Assembly (NCBI GenBank): GCA_963921195.1 | Contig: OY992536.1 | Span: forward strand, 176,150,995-176,214,994 | Direction of reading: 5' to 3' | DNA length: 64,000 nt | DNA from: Pegoplata infirma | Lineage: Eukaryota; Arthropoda; Insecta; Diptera; Anthomyiidae | Shown: in pieces, positions 46,501 to 56,020 of the stretch | Numbering within the stretch: the stretch's first letter is position 1 | Layout of the letters: every line of letters starts with the position of its first letter | Position numbers and translations under genes: made by a program | Notes under the pieces: generated by a model | The model's database searches: none | What the model saw: only the letters and a program-made list of their open reading frames with translations | Told to the model about the DNA's origin: nothing

Positions 46501-47093
46501 CTTTGAATTTAATTGGAAATGGTGTAACTGATATTTTCCATAATTCTAAAAAAAACTAGAAATGTAGATATTTTTTTTTTTCTTCACTTAAGGCACTCTC
46601 TGACGATAAAAACAACTATTCAAGCCGTAAAACATTATTTTAGGTTAAATTATTTTTTTAAAACGAAATCTCGGACCACTGCATATATAGCTGTAATTTC
46701 GCCATTTATCATTTCGAGCAAGTTTCGAGAATTTTTCGGCGCGAGGTAAATGGCTAAAAGATTAAAACTTTTTTCACAAAAAACGCGAATTGCTGCCAGG
46801 CAAAATAAGTTATATTTGTTCATGTTATTTTCGTTACAAAGACTTATATATAAGGTTGAACCACTCAAACAAAATGTCAAACATTAGCAATAGAAGTTTG
46901 GAAAAAAAATTAAAAAATTATCTCCACTTTTAAAATTTTTTTGAAGACCTCTCAAAGGAAAGGGTGTAATTGGATCATAAAGATAAGTTTAGAAAACCTG
47001 CTTCTATATATGCCCAACAAACTGGTAAACATTTTTTTGAGAATTTACAGATAAGGACTTTTGGCCGGAAATCGATCTGTCTGGCCCTCTGTG
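43563..47093. mobile_element. 3.5-kb element with CACACAGGGCCAG ends and 5-bp duplication
   Basis: Left end CACACAGGGCCAGCATGATC and right end the complement of CACAGAGGGCCAGACAGATC; both lead into TTCCGGCCAAAAGTC and TTTATC-type words. The 5-bp duplication CATAG flanks it (43558-43562 and 47094-47098). Inside are two direct repeats (43586-43860 and 43861-44110, words CCAATATGGCGGA, TTGTTGGATCCG) and a nested 2-kb foldback. A 5-bp duplication and a CAC start could suggest a Transib relative, but CACACAG does not fit CACWRTG well. No transposase seen. Confidence 0.65.
44331..46370. mobile_element. 2-kb foldback with TGGGACATTCCAGGCCAAA ends
   Basis: Left arm 44331-45210, right arm 45500-46370, nearly complementary over about 870 bp; for example GACCCGACCCCTTGCGATTT, CACCAATTTTCAGCCTTTTA, CATCGGACATGGGTAAGGCG-like and ACTTCCCCAGGCATCTAA words pair with their complements. 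The spacer is about 290 bp. Flanks are TATATA-rich, so the target duplication cannot be read. The only frame on the minus strand nearby (46650-46880) lies outside it and lacks motifs. Confidence 0.8.
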
Positions 47094-47252
47094 CATAGGG
47101 CGACTAATAGTCGTTATTTTTTTTTTACCAAAATTTTTTTTTAACGGATTTTTTCAAAATTCTTTTATTTTTATTTTTTTTTTGCAAAAAACTTTTTTAC
47201 TTTGTGGAGGGTATCAATACATTCAGCAAAGTCGAATTTAACTTCTTAACTT

Positions 47253-47935
47253 GTTTTTTATAGTCTGAGTCTCACAAGAATTTGATTTGTAGCTTTTTTA
47301 ATTGCGTTTTGGGATATAAAAAGTACATTAATCAAAGACACAACATTATCTTAGAAAATTTTAAGATTTTTTTTTAAATTACCGATTTTTGGTTTGAAGA
47401 ACAGATAAAAAATGCTTAAAAAATACAAATTTTCCCACGATTTTTTTTGCGTTGCGTTAAAAATATTTCGGAATTAAAATCAATCCGAATGTTTCCAAGT
47501 CCCAACATTTTTTTGTTAAGCTTTTGAATTTTCGGTAACCATTTTTTTTGGTATTTTTCTCCATTTTGTGGTGCAAGAAAATATACAATAACACAGTACA
47601 ACAGTTCCAACGATTCACAGTGGGAAAAAACACCAATCTGGCAGGAAAAAAATCATATCTTCTAAACTATTGGTCTGATTCGATAACAATACTTGGAGAT
47701 TTTATAGCTAAGGATATGAGCTTTTTGTATAATGAATAATAAGGAACTGTTTTTCAATACAGGGTGCCCCAAAAGGTGTTATATACGACTACCTCAGGAG
47801 TATTTTTTTTTGTACCTGTTAGCTGTGGAAAATTATGTTTAAAATAAGAATTTTATACTTTTTGAAAAGTAAATGGGGTTATCAAATATTGTAAGTGAAA
47901 TCTGATAGCATTTGGACATATACCCTACATCCAGT
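47253..47935. other. Unclassified stretch
   Basis: AT-rich. AGGGTGCCCCAAAAGGTG at 47761 looks like a transposon terminus, possibly of the transposase remnant that follows, but no inverted partner was found. Overlapping frames at 47416-47739 show no motif. Confidence 0.4.
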
Positions 47936-47939
47936 ATAT

Positions 47940-48557
47940 AACTAAAATAGGAGTCTTAGCACCTGATTGCATAAGCATATACGAATTTTTAGTTAAGCTT
48001 TTGTCAATGTATAGTGCCATTGCCTCTTCTGGTGTGTATTATGTCGGTGCTTCAGAGGGGTAAAATACGGCTTTTTTCATCTTTGTAGCCCTTTTTGGTG
48101 TTTTTTTAATTTCATCTAATAATTGGGCTGCATTCTCTTTCCAGATTTGTACAGAATTACTTTCGTAGCGACCAATAATTATTCCTTGATGTTATTTTGT
48201 ACAAGATCCGAAACACGACTCTTGGATTTTTTTGTCGTTTCCAAAAAAGTCTTCAAAGGACGACCTCGAGGTTGTGACGGTCCTGGTTCTTCGTGTTCTA
48301 CTAGAAAATCTATATTTTCATTCAACCATATATTGTAATGATTTTCAAAACTATATAAATTGCGAGAAACACTGGCCCATCTACATTTAAATTTACTACA
48401 TAAATCTCGCACACAACAGTTAGTTTTTTATAGCTATCATTCTCGTTGCAGATGTTATTTCCAAGTTTGGACAAGATATAATTGATAACTGTTGAGTTCC
48501 GATCAGAAGCACTGTCGCATTTACGCCAAACTTCAAATATATCTCTCTGTTGAAATG
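47940..48557 (-). pseudogene. Degraded DNA-transposon protein (N-terminal part), superfamily uncertain
   Basis: On the minus strand, protein-like sequence continues across several frames. An opening stretch around SFQQRDIFEVW is followed by a helical, basic/aromatic region (LCSKFKCRWASVSRN, YNIWLNENIDFL), then an EEPGPSQPRGRPLKTF linker (48179-48412), and further on ENAAQLLDEIKKTPKRAT and TPEEAMALYIDKSL. A frameshift near 48400 and in-frame stops break it. The order recalls proteins of insect DNA transposons with a basic domain and GRP linker, but I cannot name the family; no catalytic core is visible. More complex codon use than its AT-rich surroundings supports a real relic. Confidence 0.5.
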
Positions 48558-48609
48558 ACATGTTAAACAAATTAAAAAAAACTAAAGAGTTTATTAACCA
48601 ATTCAAATG

Positions 48610-49295
48610 ATAGTATTAAATATATTATTATTTATAACAATATTTTTATTAAGAATTTTTTCACCAACTGAATGCGAATTAAATCGGTTATTTAAAAATC
48701 ATAAAATCAAAAATTATCTTAATTCAGCACGAACTTTTTTCAAGATTTCGACGCTCTACTATGTTAAAAACAAATTACTAACAATCCTTCGCGATTCTCG
48801 ACATATACGTGAGTCACGTTCATCGCTGCCTAGGTTTATAATTATAATTATTGAAAGACCAAAATTACAAAAATAATTTTTAAAAATCGCTACGCAGGCC
48901 TACGCAGCTAATTTTTTTAATAATAATACTTCATTATATGTAGAATAATCTATAATTAAAGATTAAACAGCATCTGACAGCGTTTTTTTTGTAGCTCCAT
49001 AAGAATTTAAACAAGTTAAAAAAAAACATTGTTTATGTAATTCGTTACGAGGGTGCCTTCGCAAAACAGATAACGTTTGGAAATTTATACATAATATACC
49101 TAATAGCACCCTTTAAAAGAAATCAAACACTTGGTAGGTAACGGCTTACCCTTTCCGATACACGGCAATGACAAGTTTACTATTATAAACAATTAACTGT
49201 GATAGCCCAATAAATTGTCAACATTTGATAGTGTGTATTTCCCTAATGGGTTAACTAAATTTTAAGTTCTTTACGGTTTTAAGTGCAGTCACTAT
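48610..49295. other. AT-rich stretch, no recognised feature
   Basis: The 89-codon plus-strand frame at 48607-48876 is Ile/Leu-rich at its start and has no motif; probably chance. GCTACGCAGGCCTACGCAGC near 48890 is a short direct repeat. Confidence 0.35.
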
Positions 49296-49336
49296 CCCGC
49301 TTTAAAATCACATTAAAACTTTGTTAAAATCTGTTA

Positions 49337-49385
49337 GTTATATTTTGAATTATTTCCCGCTAGATTGGCAATTTTTCCCACTGTG
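49337..49385. mobile_element. Solo right end of the Transib-like family
   Basis: CCCGCTAGATTGGCAATTTTTC followed by CCACTGTG matches the right end of the Transib element at 26164-27165 (CCGCTAGATTGGGTGTTTCGG and CCACTGTG). In complement it begins CACAGTGGG. The base after it is CGATT, partly like the CGWCG target. The left end cannot be located, so it is a truncated copy. Confidence 0.6.
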
Positions 49386-49439
49386 CGATTGATTCTGGTA
49401 GAGGAGACAAAAAAAAAAATATATGTGTGTCGGCATTTT

Positions 49440-49610
49440 GCAAGATCACTTCAGAATTTTATTTTAGAGACGGTTAAAGTTTCCTAGCTTTTGCCTACTC
49501 TTGCAAAATAGTTTTATATCCCGTTATGCTGCAAGAACAGGACAAAGCTGGGAAACTTTAACCATCTCTAAAATAAAATTCCGATGTAATTTTTCAAAAT
49601 AAAACCAAAA
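49440..49610. repeat. Short foldback
   Basis: CAGAATTTTATTTTAGAGACG and GGTTAAAGTTTCCTAGCTTT pair with AAAGCTGGGAAACTTTAACC and ATCTCTAAAATAAAATTCCG across a loop of about 50 bp. Ends not determined. Confidence 0.65.
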
Positions 49611-50264
49611 TAATGAATCCGTTTCATTTATGTCACTAAGTTTTTTTTTTGTGCATAGGTAATGCACAAAATCCATTAGGAAAGATTCTTAAGCAAACAA
49701 ATAAAAATCTTTTTGCACAAACCATTTTAAATTTATCTTAAAAATTAGTTTCATCCATTTTTAGTCCACCAGTTTTTTTATTGTATTCATGCGTATGTTA
49801 CAGACCTTAAGTTAAACATTGACCTGAACCTTATGTTTTTGACCATTAAAACATGTCATTATTGCTTGTCATAAACAATGTAACCACAAATTTTGCATAC
49901 GACAACATTAAAAAAATGATACAAAAATTTTTAACAAAAAAAAAATTTCATATTAACTGCTGATAAAAATGTCTTTTTTTAATGCTGACAATGACAGAAC
50001 ATCACCGATGTTAATAACAATGTTGATAGTGATGGCTACATTGATGATAATAACAATGATGACGATGATGGCAATGAGTCAATGGCCAAAAAAAACCAAA
50101 CAAAACAAAATATTATCACTCATAATATTACTTGAATTTTCAAAATACCTAACAAAGGTTCAGTTCATAGCCAACGATAAGTGAACCATTTGGTTTTCCC
50201 TGCCATTTAAGGACCAATATTAATATTAGAGCATCCATGAAATGTATGGGATGTAGAAAAGTCT
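49611..50264. other. AT-rich stretch with a GAT-rich run
   Basis: The 71-codon frame at 49969-50184 is largely a translation of a (GAT/ATG)n-like microsatellite (Met/Ile/Thr-rich) and is rejected as a gene. Nothing else recognised. Confidence 0.4.
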
Positions 50265-50400
50265 TTTTAACATGACTTTGTTTTTAGGCTGGTGTTAAAT
50301 TTTAAAAGTGACGCAGGACCCCAGTTTGACTATATAATCTAACAACTAAAAAAAAGAAAATAAGAATTACTGGTTATATTTTCTTAGAAAACGGTTTGTA
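50265..50400 (+). repeat. Dispersed repeat, copy 2 of 2
   Basis: Complement of 35600-35765 (see that entry): GTTTTTAGGCTGGTGTTAAA, GACTATATAATCTAACAACT and AAGAAAATAAGAATTACT. Confidence 0.55.
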
Positions 50401-50465
50401 ACTTGGAAAATTTGTCAAATATGTGCAATATTTTTAATTTTCAAGACCCCATATCACGAGTACTA

Positions 50466-50714
50466 CACGCAGAGAAGAGATATGATTGTAGCAACCATAA
50501 TTTAAGAGCGTCATATTATGATTGAACATTTTATCATAACTTGTTTGTAGCAATAACATTTTTGCAGCAACCATAGTATGATCCTAAATATTCGAAAAAT
50601 TATAATTTAGGACCATAATATGATTGGAACAAAAATTTTATGATTGCTAAAATTTTAATCATAATATGACGCTCTTAAATTTTGGTTGCCACAATCATAT
50701 CTCTTATATGAGTG
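50466..50714. mobile_element. 249-bp TA-flanked MITE
   Basis: Termini CACGCAGAGAAGAGATATG and the complement of CACTCATATAAGAGATATG, then ATTGTAGCAACC and GGTTGCCACAAT, and AAGAGCGTCATATTATGATT in both arms. TA at 50464-50465 and 50715-50716. Ends resemble the CACTCAAAA MITE at 39594. Non-coding. Confidence 0.75.
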
Positions 50715-50721
50715 TACAATA

Positions 50722-51993
50722 GGGTGGCTCGTTTTAGGGCTTTTCTCTCTGATCAAATTCTAATACCCGCCAAAAGTGTCGGTTCCCTAAGGGTAACTCA
50801 CATGCAAAATATCACTCCGATCGGAGTTTATCTTCTGTCTCCACTTTGAGCCTCAAAATTGTGGTTTTTGCAAAAAAGGACTTTTAAAAAAAAAAAATTG
50901 ATTTTTTTTATTAAAATAATTAAAAAATTATTTTTGTATAATATTTGATCGTAAATACTTAAATATGAAATTTAAAGATTTTACGATATCATTAACCCGT
51001 TCAAACTTGATACCAAAAAAATACCATGATTTTGAAAGCATTCTTAAAACACCTTTTTTCAAAATTTGAAAATTTTATTAAAAAAAAAAATTAAATATAT
51101 AACTTTTTCTTACTGAATTCATTAAGAACACCTTGGAGAAGAAAAATGTGAAATATGGAGGATATCCGTCGGGCCACTTTTCGGGAATCGCGGGGGGAAG
51201 TTAGCGGATTTCAAGGAAATGTTGGTTTTATCAATAATTTGGATTAATAAAATCCAAGTTGGGGTACAAAACACAAAAGCCGTTTTATACTTGTTTATAG
51301 CACAAAATATAAGCTCTAAACTTCAAATTTTCTGCAGGGGTCATTTTTGACCCCCAGCCAATGTGGGTTAAAGACGTCCTAGATTGGTAAGATTTCATGA
51401 CAGACTTACAGTTATCTAATAGAATGCTACGACACCAAAAAACCGTTAATTTGCCCACAAATTAAATTTATAAGATTTTATTCATCCAAATTATTGATAA
51501 AACCAACATTTCCTTGAAATCCGCTAACTCCCCCCCGCAATTCCCGAAAAGTGGCCCGACGGATATCCGCCATATTTCACATTTTTCTTCTCCTAGGTGT
51601 TTTTAATGAATTCAGTAAGAAAAAATTATATATTTAAAATTTTTTTTTAATAAAATTTTCAAATTTTGAAAAAAGGTGTTTTGAGAATGCCCCTAAAATC
51701 ATTTTTTTGGTATCAAGTTTGAACAGGTTAATGATATCGTAAAATCTTTAAATTTCATATTTAAGTATTTACGATCAAATATTATGCAAAAATAATTTTT
51801 TAATTATTTTAATAAAAAAAAATTTTTTTAAAAGTAATTTTTTTCAAAAACCCCAATTTTGAGGCTCAAAGTGGAGACAGAAGATAAACTCCGATCGGAG
51901 TGATATTTTGCATGTGAGTTACCCTTAGGGGACCGACACTTTTAGTGGGTATTAGAATTTGATCAGAGAGAAAAGCCCAAAAACGATCCACCC
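50722..51993. mobile_element. TA-flanked foldback MITE with GGGTGGCTCGTTTT ends
   Basis: Termini GGGTGGCTCGTTTTAGGGCT and the complement of GGGTGGATCGTTTTTGGGCT, TA at 50720-50721 and 51994-51995. The arms (about 530 bp) include CTCCGATCGGAGT-type self-complementary words and pair up to about 51253/51470. The spacer contains GGGGTCATTTTTGACCCC, a perfect 8-bp stem. It lies next to a Tc3-like transposase relic, apparently inserted in it. No ORF. Confidence 0.8.
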
Positions 51994-51999
51994 TAGTAG

Positions 52000-52554
52000 C
52001 GCACCCCATTCCATAACAACACCTTTTATGATCTGTCGGCTATGCAAAAACTGTTTTTATTGTCTCAAATCACCGAAAACAATTGAATCCGTCTAATGCA
52101 ACGGTATTATTTTTTTTTTCGTCGGAATAAATTACTTTGACAAATTTCTCAGACCATGTCATTGTATTCCTGCAGAGGTTAAGGCGCTGCTTACTACGTT
52201 TGGCATTCATCGATTAGTTTTTGCAAAATTTTCGACGAGCTATGAACTCACTTGACTTTTAAACGCAACGGACTGTACAAATACTCGCATTAATGCCACT
52301 TTCTTTGAGAATTTTGAAAGATGTCGGCGTAGAATTTGGGGAAATTCTTAAAATTTTTGTCGATCTCGTTCAGTTGTTGCCATTTGAGTTCGCCCATTCA
52401 TGTTTTGTCCATAGTTCTGAATGTTTTTAGATAATTGCATACAGCAGTTTTTTCCTCTCTATTATTTCCGCGATTTCAACGACCTTTAACAATTTAATCT
52501 TCAAAATCAGTACTTTTTCCTTATCGGAAGAGCTAAGAGCTTTGGGTGTCCCAT
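52000..52554 (-). pseudogene. Tc1/mariner-superfamily transposase remnant (Tc3-like)
   Basis: Minus strand, starting at the ATG 52552-52554. Pieces in different frames read MGHPKLLALP (resembling the MGRPKxLS start of Tc3-like transposases), then a diverged helix-turn-helix region (IIERKKTAVCNYLK), TVRCVLK, and FVKVIYSDEKK near 52115-52140, the region of the first catalytic Asp (SDE motif), then LDGFNCF and GVVMEWGA near 52000-52030, matching the GGGSVMVWGA motif. It then ends at the TA of the adjacent foldback. Numerous stops and frameshifts; the C-terminal half with the third catalytic residue is missing. Dead. Confidence 0.65.
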
Positions 52555-52648
52555 TTTTATTGAAATTCAAAACAAAACTGTTTTGTTTTTATTGTTTGAG
52601 GTATTGCTATTCATTACAAATTGGATTCAGGTCCTTCTTTGTCTGTAT

Positions 52649-53134
52649 TAGTGCCCCCCATTTCCCGGTTCTCGCTATTCCCGGGAATACCGGTATTCCT
52701 GGTTCTGGTATCGGTATTCCCGTTTCTGGTACCGGTTTCCCGGTTCTCGATATATTCCCGGGAATACCGGTATTCCCGGTTCTGATCCTGGTACCTGGTT
52801 TTCAAAAACAAAAAAATACTATACCATTAAATATTTAAATTACACTTTTTAATCAGTATTTCAAAAATATTTAGGTGTGTTTGTAAAATTATTTAAAAAT
52901 CATTTAACTATTTTTTTCTTAAATTCATTAAAAATGGAAATGGGGGTTTTCACATGTTTTGTATATTTTTTTTTAAAGCAAAGAAAAAATTTTAATTGTA
53001 CGAAATTTTACAAAACATACATACCGGTAGTCACGGGAATACCGGTAATATCGTTAGAATCGAACCCGGGAATAATTCAAGAATCGGGAAACCGGTACCA
53101 TTTCCCGGTAATACAGAGAACCAGGAATAGGCGC
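52649..53134. mobile_element. MITE rich in CCCGGGAATACCGG, interrupted at its right end by the LINE
   Basis: Left end TAGTGCCCCCCATTTCCCGG with GTTCTCGCTATTCCCGGG; right end, in complement, GCGCCTATTCCTGGTTCTC then TGTATTACCGGG. The outer 130 bp at each end repeat GGAATACCGGTATTCC and TCCCGGTTCTGG words. The core is AT-rich. Architecture and TAGTG start recall the hAT MITE at 21309-22057, but no 8-bp duplication was found. The last bases AGGAATAGGCGCTTA became the LINE target. The Gly/Pro/Ile-rich frames here are repeat translations. Confidence 0.6.
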
Positions 53135-53249
53135 TTAGGTTAGGTTAGGTTAGGTTAGGTTAGGTTAGGTTAGGTTAGGTTAGGTTAGGTTAGGTTAGGT
53201 TAGGTTAGGTTAGGTTAGGTTAGGTTAGGTTAGGTTAGGTTAGGTTAGG
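53135..53249. repeat. (TTAGG)23 tract, 3' tail of the LINE
   Basis: About 23 uninterrupted TTAGG units on the + strand, which on the LINE's own (minus) strand is a (CCTAA)n 3' tail following its 3' UTR. The 15-bp target duplication lies outside the tract (53123-53137 overlaps its first bases), so the tract entered with the element and is not an older telomeric array. TTAGG is the ancestral arthropod telomere repeat, which Diptera have lost (established knowledge). Confidence 0.93.
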
Positions 53250-53335
53250 TTGTAAGTGGCTGCTGACGTTTTACGTCAACACACTTAGACTCTGAGGTCC
53301 ATTGTGATACCACGGGATCGTAATAGGTTTCCCTA
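53250..53335 (-). other. LINE 3' UTR
   Basis: About 85 bp between the ORF2 stop and the (CCTAA)n tail. Contains GACGTAAAACGTC (minus strand GACGTTTTACGTC), a perfect short palindrome, a possible stem recognised during target-primed reverse transcription (inference). Confidence 0.6.
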
Positions 53336-54712
53336 CTAGTCCCTGTCGTTAAACCAGTTTGAGCTTCTTATGAAACTCCTTAGATGTTGAATTTTGACAT
53401 CCGACAAATCAGAAAGATCGTACAGCTCCCTAGATCCCAGTGAAGCAAGTCGCTGACCAGAAAGTGCCGGGCAATGGCAAATAAAGTGTTCGATAGTTTC
53501 CAACTCCTCTTCATCCATGCAACTTCGGCAAAAGTCATTCGACGGCACATTTAACCGCTCTGCGTGCTTCCCTATAAGACAGTGTCCGGTAATTATAGAA
53601 ACCACCGTCGAAATCTCTCCTCTTGGAAGCGATATCAGCTCACTTGTGCGCCCCTGATTAAGAGAAGGCCAAATCAGTCGTGTTGTCTCACACGTCCATC
53701 CATTTGCCCATCTTTGATTAGTCTCCGTCGCAGAACAAAGCCGTAGGTTTTGCTTGCAAGTTTCTAGAGGCATACCAACACATTCCAATTCTGTTGGAAC
53801 CTGTAAGGTAGTTCCTAGTCTTGCAAGCTCATCGGCTTTGCAATTCCCTGGAATGTCTCTGTGCCCTGGGACCCATATGAGTCGTATGTTAAACTGCTTG
53901 GCCATCTCATTTAAAGACGTGCGGCAGTTAAGGGCAGATCTTGTTTTCAGAAACATTGAATCCAGGGACTTGACCGCGGCTTGACTGTCAGTATAGATGT
54001 TGACTGCGGTTGTAGACAAGACATTGCAGCTCAACCAGTCAGCCACTTCCTTTATTGCCAGCATCTCTGCCTGGTAAACACTGCAATGATCTGGCAATCT
54101 ACGAGCCAGGCTCAATCCAAGCTCTTCCGAATAGACCCCAAAGCCCACTTGTTCGTGCAGCCTCGATCCATCTGTGTAAAAATTTATGGTAGCTCCTCTT
54201 CCCGGAGTATCCCCCATCCAAGACTCCCTGGATGGTATCATAGTGGTAAAGTGGCGCTCAAAAAGGCTCAAAGAGGGAGCACAATCCACATTTTGTGGTA
54301 TTGTTATCTTTTTCAAGATCGCGCTATGGCCACAATCGCTGTTCCTCCATTGCAGCGTGCTATTAAGTCGAATAGCCGACGCAGCTGCATACTGCCTACC
54401 CAATATGTCCAAGGGTATCAGGTGAAGGAGGATTTCTAATGCAGCCGTAGGTGTAGTACGAAGAGTACCAGTGATGCACATTGACGCCATTCTCTGTACC
54501 TTCATGATAAAGACACAGTTCGCTTTTGTTTCTAAAGCAGGCCACCAGACAATGATTCCATACAGCAAAATTGGACGCACCACTGCTGTATAGATCCAAT
54601 GAACGACTTGAGGGCTAAAACCCCATCGTTTTCCAATGGCCCTTTTACAGGAATACAAAGCAATCGTTGCTTTTCTCACCCGTTCCTCAATATTACGCCT
54701 GAAATTCAGCAT
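53336..54712 (-). pseudogene. LINE ORF2, RT thumb, RNase H and zinc knuckle
   Basis: 458 codons, open to the natural stop at 53336. Residues 1-110 are the RT thumb (RKATIALYSCKRAIGKRWG, VRPILLYGIIVWWPAL, VQRMASMCITGTLRTTPT). RNase H: INFYTDGSRLHE (Asp181), YQAEMLAIKEVADWL (Glu216), NIYTDSQAAVKSL (Asp242), WVPGHRDIPGN (His284) and CKADELA (Asp294); the catalytic set is complete. Near the C-terminus FCRSCM, EHFICHC forms a CCHC zinc knuckle (about residues 385-410). This is the best-preserved part of the element, typical of I/LOA-type LINEs that encode their own RNase H. Confidence 0.9.
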
Positions 54713-55560
54713 TCTAGAAAAACTCCAAGATACTTGGCTCCATCTGAGAAGTTGATTTCAGTACCGTCCAGAGAAATAGGATCGAAAGCAGGAATCTTAA
54801 TTTTCCTTGTAAATAAAACAAGCTCTGTTTTACTAGGATTAACTCCTAGACCACAGTCTCTTGCCCATTTAGACAGATCTTTCAGAGAACCCTGAAGAAT
54901 GTCCCGCAATGTTGGCAGATGCTTCCCCTTTACCGCTATCGCGACATCGTCAGCATATGCGACAACAGGACAACCATGTGCTTCTAGAGATAGTAGCATT
55001 GAATTCAGTGCCAGGTTCCAAAGAAGCGGCGAAAGAACACCTCCTTGTGGTGTGCCCCTATTGACAAATCGAGATATGACGGACGCTCCCAATTCAGACG
55101 TTATACGTCTACTGGCAAGTAGGCTTTCCGCCATTAAAACGATTTCACGCTTTACTCCCAGACCAGACAATGCCAATTTTATCGATTCTGGGATGACATT
55201 ACTAAAAGCCCCCTCAATATCAAGAAAGGCCACCATAGTGTACTCCTTTACCGAAAGCGATCTCTCGATGGTACCAACGAGCTCATGAAGAGCTGTTTCC
55301 GTTGATCGTCCCTTGCTGTATGCATGTTGCTTTGTCGAAAGCAACCTCTGGTCAATCACTCTACGCAAATATGAGTCTATCATTCGTTCCATTGTCTTTA
55401 ACAAAAAAGAAGACAGACTAATTGGTCTGAAATCCTTCGGAGCTGTGTGGGAACTTTTACCAGCCTTCGGGATAAATACGACTCTGGTATCCCTCCATTT
55501 TAAAGGAATATACGACCAGTTGATGCATGCTGTGTATAGATTATACAGCAACGGGGCTAT
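54706..55560 (-). pseudogene. LINE ORF2, reverse transcriptase catalytic core
   Basis: Blocks in order (residues counted from 55551): PKDFRPISLSSFLLKTMER (block 1, 38-56), QHAYSKGRSTETALHEL (block 2, 75-91), MVAFLDIEGAFSN (block A with first Asp, 106-118), NRGTPQGGVLSPLLWNL (block B, 164-180), VVAYADDVAIAV (block C, YADD at 199-202, about 54946-54957), CGLGVNPSKTELVLFT (block D) and KYLGVFL (block E). All three catalytic Asp residues remain. The frame shifts again near 54706-54716. Not functional as it stands because of the flanking frameshifts. Confidence 0.92.
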
Positions 55561-56020
55561 ATAGTTATACCATCAGGTCCCGGGGATTTATAGGGCCTGA
55601 AGCTTTTTATTATTTCCGAAGCAATTTCAGATGCTTGGGCGTCAGAACGTTCCAAAGCTTGAAACGGCGTCATGGAATTGCCCGGAAAATTCGTGTTTAA
55701 AAGGAGATCCAGCGACTCTCCACTGGAGGAAGACCACACCCCATTAGGATCTTTCAGGTATCCCAGGGTGCAAGGAGAAGAAGCCAGAACCTTGCGCAGC
55801 CTGGATGCCTCAGAAACGTCTTCTATGTTTCCACAGAAGTTTTTCCAAGAATCACATTTTGCATTTCTGATCATCTTTTTATAACTCTTAAGTTGCAGCC
55901 TGTATGCAGACCAGTCCTCGTCCGCTCTTGAAAATTTAGCCTTATTAAAGAGCTTTCTGCAGGAATCTCTGCTCGTCTGCAACTCATTTGACCACCAAGG
56001 TGGCTTTTTTTTTCCCTCTA
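55560..56020 (-). pseudogene. LINE ORF2, linker between endonuclease and reverse transcriptase
   Basis: KKKPPWWSNELQTSRD carries the PWW(S/N) motif that follows the endonuclease in many LINEs. Then SYKKMIRNAKCDSWKNFC, WSSSSGESLDLLLNTNFPG and SFRPYKSPGPDG, the KSPGPDG motif just before RT block 1. A stop (TAG) after ITI is caused by an extra TA dinucleotide in an ATATA run near 55562-55568, after which the RT frame continues. Confidence 0.82.

Larger units (their letters stand above)
42451..47252 (+). mobile_element. DINE-1-like repeat, copy 3, split by two insertions
   Basis: Pieces: 42451-42463 (TACCCTCCACG), 43055-43562 (TTAGTGAT, CATAAGTTTGTCATTCTG, a short GTCCGTCT remnant, the core) and 47099-47252 (poly-A/T, TGTGGAGGGTATCAATAC, hairpin ATTCAGCAAAGTCGAAT, TTAACTTCTTAACTTG). 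Comparison with copies 1 and 2 shows the CAAGGAAGG MITE interrupting CCACTTAGTGAT and the CACACAGGG element interrupting the 3' half. The hairpin stem has lost two base pairs. Confidence 0.7.

Noticed and set aside
49969..50184. 71-codon Met/Thr-rich ORF
   Set aside because: GAT/ATG microsatellite; no conservation evidence.
52542..53143. Gly/Pro/Ile-rich ORFs (collagen-like)
   Set aside because: They are translations of CCGGGAATACCGG subterminal repeats of a MITE.
53135..53249. Interstitial telomere or chromosome end
   Set aside because: The TTAGG tract is only about 115 bp, follows a LINE 3' UTR directly, and lies inside the LINE's target duplications.
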